Assembly (NCBI GenBank): GCA_032158295.1 | Contig: CM063250.1 | Coordinates: forward strand, 5,133,001 to 5,197,000 | Direction: 5' to 3' | DNA length: 64,000 nt | Source: Pycnopodia helianthoides | Taxonomy: Eukaryota > Echinodermata > Asteroidea > Forcipulatida > Asteriidae | Part shown: piece after piece, positions 46,201-49,439 of the stretch | How positions within the stretch are numbered: the stretch's first letter is position 1 | How the letters are laid out: each line of letters begins with the position of its first letter | The notes under the pieces: model-generated | Told to the model about the DNA's origin: nothing | Seen by the model: the letters and a program-made list of their open reading frames with translations, nothing else | The model's database searches: none | Program-made: the position numbers and the translations under genes

Positions 46201-47700
46201 GTAAAACCAAATAATATTCTTTATCCCCGGTGCAAATTTAACATCTATTACTTTCACCTTAAAATATATTTTTTTTACAATTTATTTTATTTTAAAGGAA
46301 CATTACAGAATTGGTTTTTGCTAACAAAACAGTTGCTGTGTAAGCACTTTATGTAATCCACCATACACATAAACTGACAAACCTGTAGAAGGTTTGAGAT
46401 CGATCAGCCATCTGGGTCACGAGAAAATAGTGAAAAACCGATTACACATTAATTTGCATAAAATCATATAGATTCAACAAATGAATAAAACGCTCACTGA
46501 GCGATAAACTCCAATCGGAAAATTAGTTTATTCATTTCTCATCAAATATGGCATTTCAGAAATATTTCAAGTGATGTTTTCTACTATCATTATCATTAGA
46601 CCGTGTAAGTCTTATGTAAATCTGTGATCAAAAAGTTTATTTTACAAGTTTGTTTCTAACCAATTCTGTAATGTTCCTTTAAGTAATGTGTTCCGGGAAC
46701 ACCCCCAATAAAAACTAGCCTTGCTCATGATGTGACATCACTGGTGGAACAAGAAGCGTAGCCAACACATCTGCAATTCATTGCTTACCATGCAGGCACG
46801 TACAGTTGTGGTAGCAAAAGTGATCCTTAACATTTCTCATTCCATCAGTGACATCATGTAATAAATCATGAGCTGCCAGGCTGGTCTTTGTGGGCGTTCC
46901 CACACAGCATTATTTCAAAAGAAATAAAAATTAAAAAAATCTTTTTTTGGGGGGGGGTGTGAAAAGGGGGTTGCAACAGGTATATTTTCAGCTTGTTTAT
47001 TAATTGTTAATTACACACTTTCACATGGCGTATGGACAAGGTAGTACCGAATACTTCCTTTCAGAATGTTCAGTGGACCCTTATTAAAGGCAGGGTGTAC
47101 TTTTGGTATTTACACCACAAGTTAATGACCATATAACTTACTTGGTAAAGAGCGCTGGAGAGCTGTTGATACTTTAAAACATTGTTAGAAACGACCGCCT
47201 TTAAAGTAATGCAGTTTTAGAGAAAGGGGTAATTTGACACCCCCAAAAAGGTGAATCTTTCTCAGGCATCTCAAAAGCACCTCAAAAGCATCCAATATGT
47301 TTGGGATACACCAAGTGAGGATACTGGTCTTTGACAATTTCCCAAAAGTATACTCTGCCTTTAAGCACAACAAAATCATGCTTACCAGAATAAGGTTTGT
47401 TACCATCTGAAAGCACACAATTCTACACAACAAGGGTGTTCTTTCTCTCATTTTGTTCTTGCTAAACTTCTACGACCAATTGAGCCCCAAATGTTCACAG
47501 GCTTTGTTATCTTATGCATATGTTGGGATACACCAAGTGTGAGGATACTGGTCTTTGACAATTTTCCAAAAAAGTATACCCTGCCTTTAAGTCACACAAA
47601 GTACCGTACCTGTGATATCATCTTCTTGTTCCCCCAAAGGGCTCTGTGGTTGATGGTAGTGAATACCTTGATCCACGAGCACATCATTCTCATCAATTTT
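13055..47700 (-). CDS. slc4a10-like: SLC4-family Na+-coupled bicarbonate transporter (21 exons, 5' end missing)
   Basis: This is a plasma-membrane transporter that moves HCO3-/CO3(2-) with Na+ to regulate intracellular pH. The 21 exons listed below (c1-c21) join in phase to about 1,184 codons. Domain order is: acidic start, His/Arg/Lys-rich segment, cytosolic N-terminal domain ([38 protein letters not shown]), then the membrane domain ([75 protein letters not shown]) and a cytosolic tail. KLKK after the [15 protein letters not shown] helix matches the SLC4 stilbene-reactive motif. The residue after FIY is Glu and the extracellular loop after helix 5 holds four Cys; by my recollection both fit the electroneutral SLC4A7/A8/A10 group. 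SLC4A4/A5-type is less likely. The start codon lies upstream of 47,700 and was not located. One frameshift occurs in c7. It is probably the single invertebrate counterpart of A7/A8/A10 (inference). Confidence 0.93.
13386..15392 (+). repeat. 12-bp minisatellite, about 167 copies
   Basis: The unit is CAACTCGTACAC. Variants include CAACTCGTTCAC, CAACACTAACAC, CAACACGTACAC, CAACTGGTACAC and an occasional CATACAAACTCG junction. Variant blocks recur in the same order, for example three or four CGTTCAC units followed by CGTACACC and CACTAACAC at about 14,086, 14,340 and 14,545, which shows higher-order duplication. Because 12 is divisible by 3, most frames stay open for hundreds of codons on both strands. 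These ORFs (up to 603 codons, 13,420-15,231 minus) are not genes. Confidence 0.97.
15393..15535. repeat. Possible SINE tail fragment
   Basis: It contains TTAAGTGTCTTGCTTGAGGACAC, then ACTCGAACCCACACTC. This is the ordered pair seen in tRNA-derived SINEs of marine invertebrates (recollection). It sits between the minisatellite and the c20 donor. Confidence 0.35.
15647..15867 (-). CDS. slc4a10-like: SLC4 coding exon c20
   Basis: Acceptor ATATTTAG lies above 15,867 and the exon opens in phase 0 with [16 protein letters not shown]. It contains the conserved [15 protein letters not shown] (vertebrates have NISDEMSKTALW at this site) and ends [11 protein letters not shown]. The donor is GC|GTAAGT. 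If the intron is retained, the next codon boundary reads GCG TAA, so translation stops at once after the same Ala. Residues about 1049-1122, cytosolic tail. Confidence 0.92.
16015..16410. mobile_element. Decayed TTAA-type MITE, family E copy
   Basis: It shares AACGTTTCTCAGATTGTGTA, a GCGACCACCTTTTGAAATG block and AGGTTAGTTTTAT with the element at 44,741-45,147. The right terminus CTTTGCCTCTTTAA ends in TTAA at 16,407-16,410. The left end is not clear. Confidence 0.55.
16920..17060. mobile_element. Possible DNA-transposon end (TATAAGGCGC type)
   Basis: CCTGCGTATAAGGCGC and GGCGTATAAGGCGCAGTACC occur in tandem, then AAGGCGCATT. This resembles termini of a widespread animal DNA transposon that I cannot name with certainty. 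No matching right end was found. Confidence 0.3.
17543..17692 (-). CDS. slc4a10-like: SLC4 coding exon c19
   Basis: 50 codons, phase 0 at both ends, acceptor TTTCAG and donor GGG|GTAAGC. It encodes [12 protein letters not shown], then [17 protein letters not shown] and the charged stretch [15 protein letters not shown]. It is the end of the last membrane helix followed by the amphipathic start of the cytosolic tail, which in SLC4 proteins carries the LDD(V/L)MPE motif. Residues about 999-1048. Confidence 0.95.
18227..18400 (-). CDS. slc4a10-like: SLC4 coding exon c18
   Basis: 58 codons, phase 0 to phase 0. It encodes [18 protein letters not shown], then [18 protein letters not shown] and a membrane helix ending [12 protein letters not shown] and the RxVHxFT motif are near-invariant in SLC4 transporters (helices 13-14 region). 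Residues about 941-998. Confidence 0.96.
18541..19049. other. Intron DNA, no feature recognised
   Basis: Intron between c18 and c17. The minus-strand open frame at 18,569-18,949 resembles no family and has no splice context. Confidence 0.4.
19050..19351 (+). mobile_element. TTAA-bounded MITE, family B copy 1 (302 bp)
   Basis: The left end TTAACACGTTGACTGCCG matches the right end CGGCAGTCAACGAGTTAA as an inverted repeat, with TTAA on each edge. The left half repeats TACGAGTATA and its complement several times. Another copy of identical length lies at 36,294-36,595. This copy is 29 bp from the c17 donor, inside the c17-c18 intron. Confidence 0.85.
19380..19448 (-). CDS. slc4a10-like: SLC4 coding exon c17
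   Basis: 23 codons, phase 0 to phase 0, with acceptor CTGCAG and donor ACAG|GTAATG. It encodes [19 protein letters not shown] and AGVQ, the conserved helix 12 signature of SLC4 proteins. Residues about 918-940. Confidence 0.96.
19744..19816 (-). CDS. slc4a10-like: SLC4 coding exon c16
   Basis: 73 nt. One base completes Arg with c15, then [18 protein letters not shown] and MTPVLS follow. EQRVT is conserved across SLC4. It forms a membrane helix (about helix 11). Donor TCG|GTAAG. Residues about 893-917. Confidence 0.95.
19898..20090. mobile_element. GGGCCCAATTTCATAG foldback, subtype 1
   Basis: Ends GGGCCTTAATTCATAGAGC and GCTCTATGAAATTGGGCTC. The core has AGAAATGAGCAGGATACCAG, then CACAAATTGTACATGTGA. 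It closely resembles the copies at 9.2 and 59.6 kb. Located in the c15-c16 intron. Confidence 0.8.
20290..20468 (-). CDS. slc4a10-like: SLC4 coding exon c15
   Basis: 179 nt, opening [17 protein letters not shown], which continues the KLKK motif from c14. It then encodes [19 protein letters not shown], the near-invariant half-helix 10 region that lines the ion-binding site, and [16 protein letters not shown]. Acceptor TTAATAG, donor TGCAG|GTAAG. Residues about 834-893. Confidence 0.97.
20573..20604 (+). repeat. Poly-G tract
   Basis: A near-uninterrupted run of about 15 G with G-rich continuation, just inside the intron after c14. It is a likely site of length errors in sequencing. Confidence 0.8.
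20615..20779 (-). CDS. slc4a10-like: SLC4 coding exon c14
   Basis: 55 codons, phase 0. It encodes [19 protein letters not shown], then [18 protein letters not shown] and [18 protein letters not shown]. With the first Lys of c15 this completes KLKK, the SLC4 stilbene-reactive-type motif. The donor AAG|GTTGGT is weaker than consensus, but the phase and downstream exon fit. Residues about 779-833. Confidence 0.96.
21417..21530 (-). CDS. slc4a10-like: SLC4 coding exon c13
   Basis: 38 codons, phase 0 to phase 0: [19 protein letters not shown], then [25 protein letters not shown] and the LSDF start are conserved in the Na+-coupled SLC4 group. Residues about 741-778. Confidence 0.97.
21956..22203 (+). 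repeat. SINE-like dispersed element with AAAG tail
   Basis: GGCCGTTCGGCCTTGTGAG, then TTAGGCGATATCTCATAAAT, is followed by an (AAAG)n tail at 22,185-22,203, as expected of a short retroposon inserted in plus orientation. I recall similar sequences from echinoderm genomes, but no head promoter was identified. Confidence 0.4.
22238..22478 (-). CDS. slc4a10-like: SLC4 coding exon c12 (extracellular loop)
   Basis: 241 nt. It completes Arg, then encodes [19 protein letters not shown], an acidic stretch with another Cys, [12 protein letters not shown], and a membrane helix [17 protein letters not shown] ending RNTPYFPTI. The loop holds four Cys (two as CDC) and two N-glycosylation sequons (NRT, NGT), matching the large glycosylated third extracellular loop of electroneutral NBCs. 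Residues about 660-740. Confidence 0.95.
22645..22770. mobile_element. GGGCCC...ATTTCAT foldback, short subtype
   Basis: Ends TGGGTCTAATTTCATGGCTC and GAGCCATGAAATTGGGCCC with inner TCTGCTTAC and GTAAGCAGA. About 126 bp, in the c11-c12 intron, 8 bp from the family A element. Confidence 0.7.
22778..23169 (+). mobile_element. TTAA-bounded MITE, family A copy 2
   Basis: Starts TTAAAGGAACATTACAG and ends CTGTAATGTTCCTTTAA. The interior follows the family: ACACGGTCTAATGATGATG, GAGTTTATCGCTCAGTGAGC, GGTGGATTACATAAAGTGC. 392 bp, in the c11-c12 intron. Confidence 0.92.
23451..23663 (-). CDS. slc4a10-like: SLC4 coding exon c11
   Basis: 213 nt. After completing Asn it encodes [17 protein letters not shown], then [37 protein letters not shown] and NPIE. 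This covers helices 4-5. RFTEE and VATDAS are SLC4 signatures. The residue after FIY is Glu; the corresponding position in NBCe1 is Asp (recollection). Residues about 589-660. Confidence 0.96.
23700..25032. other. Intron c10-c11, little recognised
   Basis: AT-rich intron. The only repeat seen is at about 24,330-24,460, related to 52,280-52,400 (blocks AAGCAAAGCTTGTACACAATGG and CAGAGCTTGTAGGCAATGG, then TCCCTA, ATGCATGTGG). Confidence 0.4.
25033..25166 (-). CDS. slc4a10-like: SLC4 coding exon c10
   Basis: 134 nt, opening [19 protein letters not shown], then [20 protein letters not shown] and [15 protein letters not shown] is the half-helix 3 that lines the SLC4 ion site. Donor TGCAA|GTAAG. 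Residues about 545-589. Confidence 0.96.
25772..25990 (-). repeat. Dispersed repeat, inverted partner at 63.5-63.8 kb
   Basis: Its complement contains CTCCACAAGGAA, TTTGTG, TGCAAAG, TGCAGGGAC and GAAAAGAACAAAA, in the same order as 63,540-63,760. It lies in the c9-c10 intron. Class unknown. Confidence 0.5.
26056..26230 (-). CDS. slc4a10-like: SLC4 coding exon c9 (first membrane helix)
   Basis: 175 nt. It completes Arg, then encodes [39 protein letters not shown] and [23 protein letters not shown]-x-SDFxD followed by [13 protein letters not shown] is the hallmark opening of the SLC4 membrane domain. Residues about 486-544. Confidence 0.98.
27044..27188 (-). CDS. slc4a10-like: SLC4 coding exon c8 (linker)
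   Basis: 145 nt. [17 protein letters not shown] matches the family's WDPxIRIEPPK, then a lineage-specific polar linker with an acidic DDDNKHEG ends DFTGR, which fits the TGRxFGGL junction with c9. Residues about 438-486. Confidence 0.93.
27345..27615 (+). repeat. tRNA-derived SINE, family 1, with inverted tail
   Basis: The forward head at 27,462-27,615 has ACATCTGCTCTAGAATGGC, then GTGGGTTCCAATCCCATGCG and AGTAATATGCCTGTGGATT, and a TCACAG-AGGAAAGTACTGAG block. At 27,345-27,420 the tail blocks (TTAAATTTGCACCGGGGATA, AGAATA) appear reversed relative to the copy at 46.2 kb. Nested or rearranged copies. Confidence 0.6.
27820..28161 (-). CDS. slc4a10-like: SLC4 coding exon c7, with a -1 frameshift
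   Basis: Phase 0 start: [19 protein letters not shown], then [18 protein letters not shown]. The frame then breaks at a G run (28,038-28,042, plus strand) and would stop at a TGA nearby. One frame over, coding resumes with [17 protein letters not shown], then [36 protein letters not shown] and VTVLPP. Family alignment needs exactly one extra base here, and 342+1 nt also restores the phase into c8. PPGAEAS and PIPTRFLF are core motifs of the cytosolic domain. Residues about 324-438. Confidence 0.9.
28378..28640 (+). repeat. Dispersed repeat, partner at 655-975
   Basis: In the c6-c7 intron, same order of blocks as at 655-975. It is preceded at 28,310-28,365 by a reversed fragment of the AAAAGAGCC/AAGAACC family (ACACATGGTTGTACCCGCAAG). 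Confidence 0.5.
28809..29002 (-). CDS. slc4a10-like: SLC4 coding exon c6 (Ser/Gly-rich linker)
   Basis: 194 nt. The exon starts [19 protein letters not shown] and continues with [25 protein letters not shown] and [13 protein letters not shown]. It is low-complexity and likely disordered. It sits where vertebrate relatives have a variable linker with alternative cassettes, before KIPPGAEAS. It was assigned by splice sites and by phase continuity with c5 and c7. Residues about 259-323. Confidence 0.85.
29200..30318. other. Intron c5-c6, no feature recognised
   Basis: AT-rich intron without an exon-like frame. A poly-T tract (29,640-29,670) and a poly-C tract (30,300-30,308) are the only landmarks. 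Confidence 0.4.
30319..30527 (+). mobile_element. TTAA-type MITE, family C, partial
   Basis: Starts TTAAAGGTACACGTTGCC and follows the 53.7 kb copy through AAGTAGAATACAATGATCC, ACACAAATATGCC and ACGGTCGGCCATTTTGTGG, then ends in the central palindrome AAAATGGCCGAC. The right half is missing. Confidence 0.75.
30616..30873. mobile_element. Foldback element, about 250 bp
   Basis: Left blocks: AGACACAATCGG, AGTCACGTGACTCA, GTGGGTATAAAATGTAAAC, AAGCAAGC, CAGTGTGCG. Right-arm complements occur in reverse order: CGCACACTG (as GGCACACTGTGCG), GCTTGCTTGG, GTTTACATTTTATACCCAC, TGAGTCACGTGACT, GGTTGTGTC. TTAA is found near both edges (30,616 and about 30,869). Confidence 0.7.
31083..31222 (+). repeat. 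Dispersed repeat with AAAGAACCGG hairpin
   Basis: It contains TAACTAAGAGAGGTTTGCGG, GGTTCTGAAAAGAACCGG (a hairpin), AACGACTCAACGTTTCGATC and GTATGCTCTGATCGTCTTC. It is closely matched at 53,436-53,578 and more distantly at 48,107-48,245. It is a widespread invertebrate repeat type (recollection); its class is not assigned. Confidence 0.7.
31340..31420 (-). repeat. SINE family 2 fragment
   Basis: TTGGGTTGAACAA and GAGCGGGACCTGAACCGG correspond to the GGGGTTGAACA and AGAGCGGGATTTGAACC blocks of the copies at 42.8 and 58.3 kb. The related block GACAATCTCCCTATTTTGTC lies at 32,980-33,052. Confidence 0.5.
31780..31992 (-). CDS. slc4a10-like: SLC4 coding exon c5
   Basis: 213 nt. After completing Asp it encodes [20 protein letters not shown], then [36 protein letters not shown] and SSMEQ. 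It matches the family's xLVxxQLxxxxRxxVxEALxxxHHHQxxKK and (I/V)RSxxDIGxxxS segments of the N-terminal cytosolic domain. Acceptor TCACCAG, donor ACAAG|GTGGG. Residues about 188-259. Confidence 0.95.
33593..33841. mobile_element. GGGCCCAATTTCATAG foldback, subtype 2
   Basis: Ends CTGGGCCCAATTTCATAGAG and CTCTATGAAATTGGACCCAG. The core has CAGGATTACCAACCAAGTTT, CCACGTGATTTTCAGGATAA and AACACATGGAAATTTGGTTG. 249 bp, in the c4-c5 intron. Confidence 0.85.
34533..34882 (+). repeat. 58-bp tandem array, six copies
   Basis: Unit blocks are CACTCGGAGAAATCCCCC, GCCTGCCGCCGATTTCTC and AAAACTCTACGCAACCGCGT. Copies are nearly identical; one has CCGCCAATTT and C/A runs vary by a base. The array is GC-rich compared with its surroundings and lies 94 bp downstream of c4 in the c4-c5 intron. 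The plus-strand ORFs of 222-240 codons across it are by-products of the repeat. Confidence 0.95.
34976..35136 (-). CDS. slc4a10-like: SLC4 coding exon c4
   Basis: 161 nt: completes Arg, then [38 protein letters not shown] and [15 protein letters not shown]. [33 protein letters not shown] is the strongest motif of the NBC cytosolic domain. Acceptor TTGAACAG, donor GCAG|GTAAA. Residues about 134-188. Confidence 0.98.
35391..35411 (+). repeat. 20-bp duplication
   Basis: AGGCAAGGAGTTCCAAAGAG occurs twice head to tail around here (about 35,372-35,411). A local slippage event in the c3-c4 intron. Confidence 0.7.
35995..36170. mobile_element. Partial GGCCTGGAATTT family copy
   Basis: AATTTCATCTTTGAGAG, TCCATTTGAAAATCTTAAA, CTCTATGGG, GGGGCACTAAGGCCAA and CTCCGTGTAGTTCCAG follow the family order; the terminal GGCCTG blocks are missing or altered. 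Confidence 0.55.
36294..36595 (+). mobile_element. TTAA-bounded MITE, family B copy 2 (302 bp)
   Basis: Ends TTAACACGCTGACTGCCG and CGGCAGTCAACGTGTTAA. The interior matches 19,050-19,351 block by block (CTACGAGTATATTCGTAG, AACAGGTGTAAC, CTTCTGGCAGTGGTGAG, ATGCGCAC). Located in the c3-c4 intron. Confidence 0.88.
37061..37221 (+). mobile_element. GGCCTGGAATTT short MITE
   Basis: Starts GGGCCTGGAATTTCATCTTG and ends GTAATTCCAGGCCC. The interior has GAGAGGGCAAGGCCATTTTC, GGGCACTTCCATTGGAAAAT, CTTAAAGTCTATGGG, GGGGCACCAAGGCCAAGACC and GGGCATGGCCTCCGTG. It lies just upstream of c3's donor side, in the c3-c4 intron. Confidence 0.8.
37281..37419 (-). CDS. slc4a10-like: SLC4 coding exon c3
   Basis: 139 nt: after Glu, [18 protein letters not shown], then [18 protein letters not shown] and EEQTWKEMA. 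This matches the family's QRVQFILGxxDDEEHxxHxxFTELxE and the WKExAR end that joins c4. Acceptor CTGCAG, donor CCAG|GTGAG. Residues about 88-134. Confidence 0.97.
37464..37560 (+). repeat. tRNA-derived SINE head, family 3
   Basis: GCTGCCTTTGGCCTCTGTGG, ACCCCGGTTCGAATCCCTG (B-box type), then ACACAGATTCTTGCATGCGG. The same blocks occur inverted at 61.9-62.0 kb. It lies in the c2-c3 intron about 45 bp from c3. Two related tail copies follow at 37,600-37,830 (CAGTCCTCAGTCCA, ACTCAACACCCAAA, GTTGGACTC). Confidence 0.5.
37902..38049 (-). mobile_element. GGCCTGGAATTT short MITE, inverted copy
   Basis: Starts ACAGGTCTGGAATAACACG and ends AAATTCCAGGCCTGT, with GAGGCCATGGCCTTGGTGCC and AGACTTTAAGATTTTCCAAT in reverse order relative to the 37.1 kb copy. 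Confidence 0.8.
39000..39215 (+). repeat. tRNA-derived SINE, family 1
   Basis: The most complete copy: AACTGCCTCCAGCTAACCGG, CAATCTCGGCGGTCTAACG, ACATCTGCACCCTAGAATAG, GGTCGTGGGTTCGATTCCCA, CCCGAGTAACATATGCC, GGAAAGTACTGAGTATAC and AGTGCTTTACACACA. The B-box GGTTCGATTCC is a good match, so a tRNA-derived pol III head is likely. Confidence 0.7.
39222..39368 (+). mobile_element. Decayed GGCCTGGAATTT short MITE
   Basis: GCAGGCCTCGAACATC at the left and AATTTGAGGCCTGT at the right, with GGCACCCAATGAGGAAAAT and GGGCACCCACAGCAATGGC inside. It begins inside the end of the SINE at 39.2 kb. Confidence 0.55.
39390..39636. mobile_element. GGGCCCAATTTCATAG foldback, subtype 2
   Basis: Ends CTGGGCCCAATTTCATAGAG and CTCTATGAAATTGGGCCCAG, a perfect terminal match. 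The core agrees with the 33.6 and 50.7 kb copies (AACAGGATTACCAACCAAAT, GCTGAATACCAGTAACAAGC). c2-c3 intron. Confidence 0.9.
39640..40627. other. Intron c2-c3, no feature recognised
   Basis: AT-rich intron with poly-C (39,655), ACATGT-rich (39,670-39,725) and poly-G (39,883) tracts. No exon-like frame. Confidence 0.4.
40628..41022 (+). mobile_element. TTAA-bounded MITE, family A copy 3
   Basis: Starts TTAAAGGAACATTACAG and ends CTGTAATGTTCCTTTAA. 395 bp, full length, close to copies 2, 5 and 6. Confidence 0.93.
41450..42370 (+). repeat. 27-bp G-rich minisatellite, about 34 copies
   Basis: The unit is GATAGGAATGGGGGTAAG plus GCTGTGTTT. Variants are GGGTTGGGGG for GGAATGGGGG, GGGGAGTAAGG, single-base G-run changes and GACAGG. 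Period changes of one base (26-28) break the frames. The long minus-strand ORFs (327-368 codons, rich in HSYQTQPY or PFLSNTAL) follow from the repeat and are not genes. Located in the c2-c3 intron. Confidence 0.96.
42786..42965 (-). repeat. tRNA-derived SINE, family 2
   Basis: The minus strand reads GGCTAGATAGCTCAGTTGG, TAGAGCGCCGG, a loop with GTT at the anticodon site, TCCGGAGGTCG and the B-box GTTGGTTCAAATCCCGC, closing with TCTAGTC against the 5' GGCTAGA. It folds as an Asn(GTT)-like tRNA. However, position 33 is C instead of T, the anticodon stem has a T-T pair, and a similar body (TTGTTCAACCCCC) follows here and at 58.3 kb. A SINE head is likelier than a tRNA gene. Confidence 0.65.
43101..43267 (+). 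mobile_element. GGCCTGGAATTT short MITE
   Basis: Starts ACAGGCCTGGATTTTCATC and ends GTAATTCCGGGCC. The interior follows the family (CTTGGAGAGGGCAAGGCC, AATCTTAAAGTCTACGGG, GGCCATGGCCTGCGTGG). About 167 bp. Confidence 0.78.
43270..44473. other. Intron c2-c3, near c2
   Basis: No exon recognised. It contains GA-rich runs (43,590-43,615), a poly-G tract (43,998-44,015) and a C-rich/A-rich tract (44,395-44,460) next to the c2 donor. Confidence 0.4.
44474..44644 (-). CDS. slc4a10-like: SLC4 coding exon c2 (His-rich)
   Basis: 171 nt: [14 protein letters not shown], then a His/Arg/Lys run with a dozen basic residues ([15 protein letters not shown]), followed by [20 protein letters not shown] and EERP. 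GHRxxxxGVHxPL followed by a basic HRRHRH-type run is diagnostic of SLC4A7/A8/A10; here His is unusually frequent. In vertebrate relatives this disordered N-terminal region binds regulators such as IRBIT (family knowledge). Donor CCAG|GTAAA. Residues about 31-88. Confidence 0.96.
44741..45147. mobile_element. TTAA-bounded MITE, family E (407 bp)
   Basis: Left TTAAAGGGGAGTACGG, right GGTATACTTTGCCTTAA. Inner blocks: AAAACTTACTTGGTAAAAAG, GAGAAACAATTCCCTTCAAA, CATGAAACGTTTCTCAGATT and a CGCTACCACC tract. Inverted ends are weak but TTAA is present on both edges. Its right half matches 16.2-16.4 kb. It sits about 97 bp upstream of the c2 acceptor. Confidence 0.6.
45148..46040. other. Intron c1-c2, mostly unrecognised
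   Basis: No exon-like frame. GTCAGTTTCCCCTTGTGG near 45,680 is also present near 33,150 (CCCAGTCAGTTTCCCTTGTG), indicating a dispersed repeat of unknown type. Confidence 0.35.
46045..46255 (+). repeat. tRNA-derived SINE, family 1
   Basis: ACATCTGCTCTAGAATGGCA, AGGTCGTGGGTTCTAATCCC, ACCTGAGTGATATAATGCC, TTTCACAGAACTCGGG, AAGTACTGAG, ACAGTGCTTTACACACATCG and tail ATATTCTTTATCCCCGG-TGCAAATTTAACATCTATTA. It gives the most complete 3' end of the family in the window. Confidence 0.7.
46292..46682 (-). mobile_element. TTAA-bounded MITE, family A copy 4
   Basis: Full length (391 bp) and inverted like copy 1. TTAAAGGAACATTACAG on the left and CTGTAATGTTCCTTTAA on the right. Small internal deletions near CAGTTGCTGTGTAAGC. 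Confidence 0.92.
47084..47364. mobile_element. TTAA-bounded MITE, family D (281 bp)
   Basis: Left TTAAAGGCAGGGTGTACTTT, right AAAGTATACTCTGCCTTTAA, inverted and TTAA-bounded. Inner blocks CATATAACTTACTTGGTAAA, GAGAGCTGTTGATACTTTAA and GATACTGGTCTTTGACAATT are shared with 57.8-58.2 kb. Confidence 0.8.
47470..47590. mobile_element. Family D partial copy beside c1
   Basis: ATGTTGGGATACACCAAGTG, GAGGATACTGGTCTTTGACA and AAAGTATACCCTGCCTTTAA repeat the right half of the preceding element. Its TTAA terminus (47,587-47,590) lies only 19 nt inside the c1 donor. Confidence 0.8.
47610..47700 (-). CDS. slc4a10-like: SLC4 coding exon c1 (first one visible)
   Basis: 91 nt between acceptor TTTTTTTTGCAG and donor CACAG|GTACGG. 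It opens in phase 0, [20 protein letters not shown], and ends LGEQEDDIT, joining c2's GHR. VVD(R/Q)G at this distance before GHR is present in vertebrate NBCn/NDCBE proteins. There is no in-frame ATG after the acceptor, so the start lies in an upstream exon at a higher coordinate. Confidence 0.9.
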
Positions 47701-48106
47701 CTGCAAAAAAAAAAACAACAAAGAAGAATAGAAACAAAGCATTAATTCAAATAGTTTTCTCTCTTTGAACCTGCTTAAAAGGTCTTCCCTTTCTAAATAA
47801 AAAAGCAATAAAAGGGAGTCCAGAGTTAATTAAATGCAACTTGATACTTTCCAATTTGAACCAGCGTAAGAGGTATTCCCCCTTTTCTAAATAAAAAAAG
47901 CAATAAAAAAGGAATCCGGAGTTGATTGAATTGCCAAACTTCGCTCCGAGTCAGATTTTGCAGTTTCAACGACTCAATTAAGAGCAGTGTGTTCCTGAAC
48001 ATATGTCGTCTAAAAAGCTCTCTCGATGAGGGAGCCGACTGTCACAGATTCAGGCCTGATACTCAACTCCTGAACAGTCTCGGGCAGAGCAGGTTTTACT
48101 TGCATT

Positions 48107-48245
48107 GTTTGAAGCTTTGCATGGTGGGGAAAAATAGTAAACTTGCGGGTACAACCATGTGTAAATCTCTTTTGTGAGAGTGTTGGCTCTGAAAAGAGCC
48201 GGTGTGGTCTTGAAGTTTCGAACAGTATACTCTGCTTGTCTTCAA
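48107..48245 (+). repeat. Dispersed repeat with AAAGAGCCGG hairpin
   Basis: GAAGCTTTGCATGGTGGGG, GGGTACAACCATGTGTAAAT, GTGTTGGCTCTGAAAAGAGC, AAGTTTCGAACAGTATACTC and TGCTTGTCTTCAACC: a diverged copy of the 31.1 and 53.4 kb repeat. Confidence 0.6.
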
Positions 48246-49057
48246 CCTCTTTTTTATTTACTTTAAAAAGATTTTTTTTAAACACAAACAACAGCGCAAT
48301 TAGCGCCAATGACAGGATGAATAAGCCATTTCGGACTATATGGCAAACTCAATACTATGACACTATTAGGTTTTGGTTAGATTTGTCTGTAATACACCCA
48401 AACCAAACAGTGCACTCCTATAGTGTCCACCATATCTCAAAATGTTTGTTTTTCTCTTTCAGGGAAAAGGGAGATCTTTAAAATAAAAAAATCCTTAAAT
48501 CAGGAAAAATCTTGACAAATCACAACCCTGAAATTTCTCTGGTTACATTTCAAGGAGCATCGGGGCATTGACAAGGAGGCAGCGAAGCAGTGGAAGAGGC
48601 ACCAAGGGGGCATGGATGCAATCATCACAGTTGCCCAAGTATGTCAACCTGCCCCCTAGCCGGGCTCTCGTAATAAGAACAGCCGATTTACATGGATGCA
48701 GTCGACAGAACTCCTTAATTATGCTCTCGTTTCAAGACCATTGCAATGTTGAATCTCCTTCTCAGTACAGTTATCAAACACTAACAATATCTACAGTAGA
48801 GACACGTACTAACTATCCGTGAGTTAATTCAGAGGATGTTCCTGGCCTCCTGGACACCTGCCCCCATAGACAGAGCTCAGTTAATGGTGATGGAGCACCT
48901 ACAGACACTTGTAAACCCTGATCAAGACTTTCCTTGGAGAACCACAAAACAGCTGCACAAGTGTGCTCACTGGTGATATACAGTGTAGCTGCACCTTATA
49001 GACAGCATCTTGACACAGTTGCAGTAAAATAAATAAAGTCTGTCCGTGCCAGGCCTG

Positions 49058-49316
49058 TGTTTATACCCGGTTTTATTGGCATTAAACGACTGAGAATATT
49101 TCTATTTCCCGTGGACAGCATGCCCGTCCATCGCAGGTTAGTCCCCAGCTCTCGCCGGTACCCATTTGTACTCCTGGGTGGCGAGAAGCAATTATAATAA
49201 AGCGCCTTGCCCAAGGGCACAAGTGTTTTGACTGACCAGGCAAGGATTCAAAACCATGTTCTGTAAATTACAGAACTTGAGTCCACCGCCCTAAACCGCT
49301 CGGCCACGACACCCTA
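49058..49316 (-). repeat. tRNA-Leu-like SINE
   Basis: The minus-strand head GGGTGTCGTGGCCGAGCGG, TTTAGGGCGGTGGACTCAA, GTTCTGTAA-TTTACAGAAC (long variable arm) and GGTTTTGAATCC resembles a type II tRNA (Leu/Ser). It is followed by TGCCCTTGGGCAAGGCGC, TTATAATTGCTTCTCGCC and CGCGATGG-type body sequence (here CTGCGATGGACGGGCATG). The decayed head and the long body mark it as a SINE, not a tRNA gene. Confidence 0.75.
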
Positions 49317-49439
49317 ATTTGACACGGTTACAAGTACAGGTAATTACTGTTCAAGGTTCCAACTTAACAGTATCATCAACTCTAATGACAAAAACTTCTG
49401 TACATACACGCTGCAGCAACATTTGGCCTCCACAATGAG

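Noticed and set aside
48541..48990. Plus-strand coding exon or pseudogene (84-codon ORF at 48,568)
   Set aside because: No recognisable motif and no convincing splice sites. Composition is slightly GC-rich but nothing more.
49237..49316. Functional tRNA-Leu gene
   Set aside because: The head is degenerate and is followed by a long SINE body with the TGCCCTTGGGCAAGGCGC motif.
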